60,000 bases of DNA from assembly GCF_964355755.1 (NCBI RefSeq), contig NC_092676.1:6432288-6492287 (forward strand). Reading direction: 5' to 3'. Below are positions 58,851 to 60,000 of this stretch, piece by piece. This DNA comes from Antedon mediterranea. Lineage: Eukaryota; Echinodermata; Crinoidea; Comatulida; Antedonidae. The translations under genes and the position numbers were made by a program. The stretch's first letter is position 1, and each line of letters opens with the position of its first letter. Below the pieces are notes generated by a model. That model made no database searches. It was not told the DNA's origin and worked only from the letters and a program-made list of their open reading frames with translations.

Positions 58851-58992
58851 AAGCTCTGTCTACACTATCAAAGTTTATATGACAACAAAAATGTGATGTG
58901 TCCATATATGGACATGATGATGTCATATCACTGCCATATTTGGGAATATCACACCTTTTGTATCCACTAGTTTGATAGTGTAGACAGAGCTT
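58851..58992. mobile_element. 142-bp MITE with perfect 22-bp TIRs
   Basis: AAGCTCTGTCTACACTATC plus three bases (58851-58872) is exactly repeated in inverted orientation at 58971-58992. The interior contains TGTCCATATATGGACATGAT and GACATCATC-type palindromic words. There is no coding capacity. I could not settle the target duplication. Confidence 0.88.
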
Positions 58993-59149
58993 TTTAGACA
59001 TTTCCTTGATTGGTGTCTATTAATATAACGTACGTTCTGTCAATCAAATATGTTTGACCTAAACGTCAAATTTAATAAAAATTATTTTCTCTAAATTGTG
59101 ACATTTAAATTAACCGGTCGATATTAACTTTGGTTTAGTGCGGATACAG
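58993..59149. other. Anonymous spacer
   Basis: Nothing recognisable was found. Confidence 0.4.
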
Positions 59150-59225
59150 CTTGATGGTTAACGAGCATGGTGGTTAACATGCTTGTCTTCCAATCCCAAG
59201 GTCCAGGGTTCAATCCTGACCTAGT
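59150..59225 (+). other. tRNA-like SINE head
   Basis: GGTGGTTAACATGCTTGTC resembles a tRNA A-box region and is followed at the usual distance by GGTTCAATCC, an exact match to the pol III B-box consensus GGTTCRANYCC. The cloverleaf is not convincing, so I call a tRNA-derived SINE head rather than a tRNA gene. Confidence 0.5.
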
Positions 59226-59432
59226 ACCCGGGTTCAATCCTGACCTAGTACCCGGGTTCAATCGACCTAGTGCCATGGTTCAATCCTGACCTAGTGCCAT
59301 GGTTCAATACTGACCTAGTGCCAGGGTTTAATCCTGACCTAGTGCCAGGGTTCAATCCTGACCATGGTCCAGGGTTCAATCCTGACCAAGGTCCAGGGTT
59401 CAATCCTGACATAATGCCAGGTTGTAACTCAC
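59205..59432 (+). repeat. Minisatellite of 24-bp units, each carrying a B-box word
   Basis: Nine copies of the type GGGTTCAATCCTGACCTAGT(RCC) follow the tRNA-like B box. Six keep GGTTCAATCC exactly; others carry one substitution or a short deletion. Divergence into GTACCC, GTGCCA and GGTCCA subtypes shows stepwise expansion. The 80-codon frame over it is a product of the 24-bp period. Confidence 0.9.
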
Positions 59433-60000
59433 AACTCTTTTCTACTCCACTCCTTGATAAGCCTAATGGAACTTATAGTTATAAGCACGGTAGGCCTACG
59501 TATATAGTCTAATTGTATCCGCCTGGAAATTAGTGACTTCTTACTGTTGGATTGAAAAAAAACCAATTTGACCCTTAGTAACAATTTCTGCCGACCTAAA
59601 TGTTACTAATAACATGTTTAGGCTTAACGTCATAAGTTATAATCATGAGAAATGAAAAGGAAGAAAATAGTGATGGGGGTTTGCGAGAGGGATGGCCAAT
59701 TAAACCGATAACATGATTCAAAATACTTATCTCCGTATTTCGTGATATACTTACCAATAAACCAATCGTATCTGAAACTGTTTCAAATCTAAGACAAACC
59801 TACACGAACCAATTCGATCTTTCTCTGTATGAAGCATCACGCATGCGTCAAATTCTGATGATATTTGTTTAAAAAAGGCACGTAATTGTAATCCTATTAT
59901 TCAATCTAATTTTTCTTAATTTCAGATGAACTGTGTGTATACTTTGCATTGTGTTTAGCCATTGGTTATAGTGTCGGATCAATATCGTTAAATCATTAGC
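59433..60000. other. Anonymous DNA to window end
   Basis: No gene or repeat was recognised. Confidence 0.4.

Noticed and set aside
59270-59512. 80-codon ORF with PGFNPDL repeats
   Set aside because: It is a product of the 24-bp minisatellite.

Overview
The window looks like A+T-rich nuclear DNA of a metazoan. The evidence is one giant Helitron/Helentron-type transposase with animal-style PHD and OTU domains, the 3' tail of an L2/CR1-like LINE, tRNA-derived SINE-like pieces, several MITEs with terminal inverted repeats, minisatellites, and no compact prokaryotic gene arrangement. The many short TAGGCCTA-like words and the MITE types make me suspect a marine invertebrate deuterostome such as an echinoderm, but that is only an impression. 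I see no complete host gene.

Layout. (1) 1-30078 is a head-to-tail array of about 20 units, mostly 1.52-1.59 kb, in five related families that I call A (1-12236, 13679-15261), E (12237-13678), B, C and D (15262-30078). Every unit whose 5' end lies in the window begins with CTAG, then a small hairpin, then a 10-13 nt family-specific motif. Seven units plus the array end carry a detachable 3' hairpin cassette whose arm matches that 5' motif. Family A, B and C units hold two copies of a ~354-bp module; D units hold one. The ends resemble non-autonomous rolling-circle elements of the Helentron/HINE kind, but this is not proven. (2) 30079-35900 is anonymous DNA with a possible terminal exon, a ~398-bp repeat pair, an inverted mosaic unit (32042-32811) and a ladder of short exon-like modules. 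(3) 35914-46412 is an apparently intact autonomous Helentron-like element: two iteron-like minisatellites, then one uninterrupted 3052-codon ORF (36580-45738) for a PHD finger, a herpes-tegument-like cysteine peptidase, an OTU peptidase, a basic repeat region, a Cys-rich domain, HUH Rep, Pif1-type helicase and an EEP endonuclease. (4) 46413-52728 holds decayed array units, an inverted-repeat element, a second stack of 3' hairpin cassettes and one solo family-A unit. (5) 52729-60000 has a LINE 3' end, three clear TIR elements, a minisatellite grown out of a MITE, and a second minisatellite grown out of the B box of a tRNA-like sequence.

How it fits together. The 3052-residue protein has the nicking (HUH, two Tyr), unwinding (helicase) and endonuclease parts expected of an autonomous Helentron. 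The arrays look like non-autonomous products of a rolling-circle mechanism, so this locus may hold both a mobiliser and its clients. However, I did not find array-type termini flanking the large ORF, so the link rests on general resemblance only.
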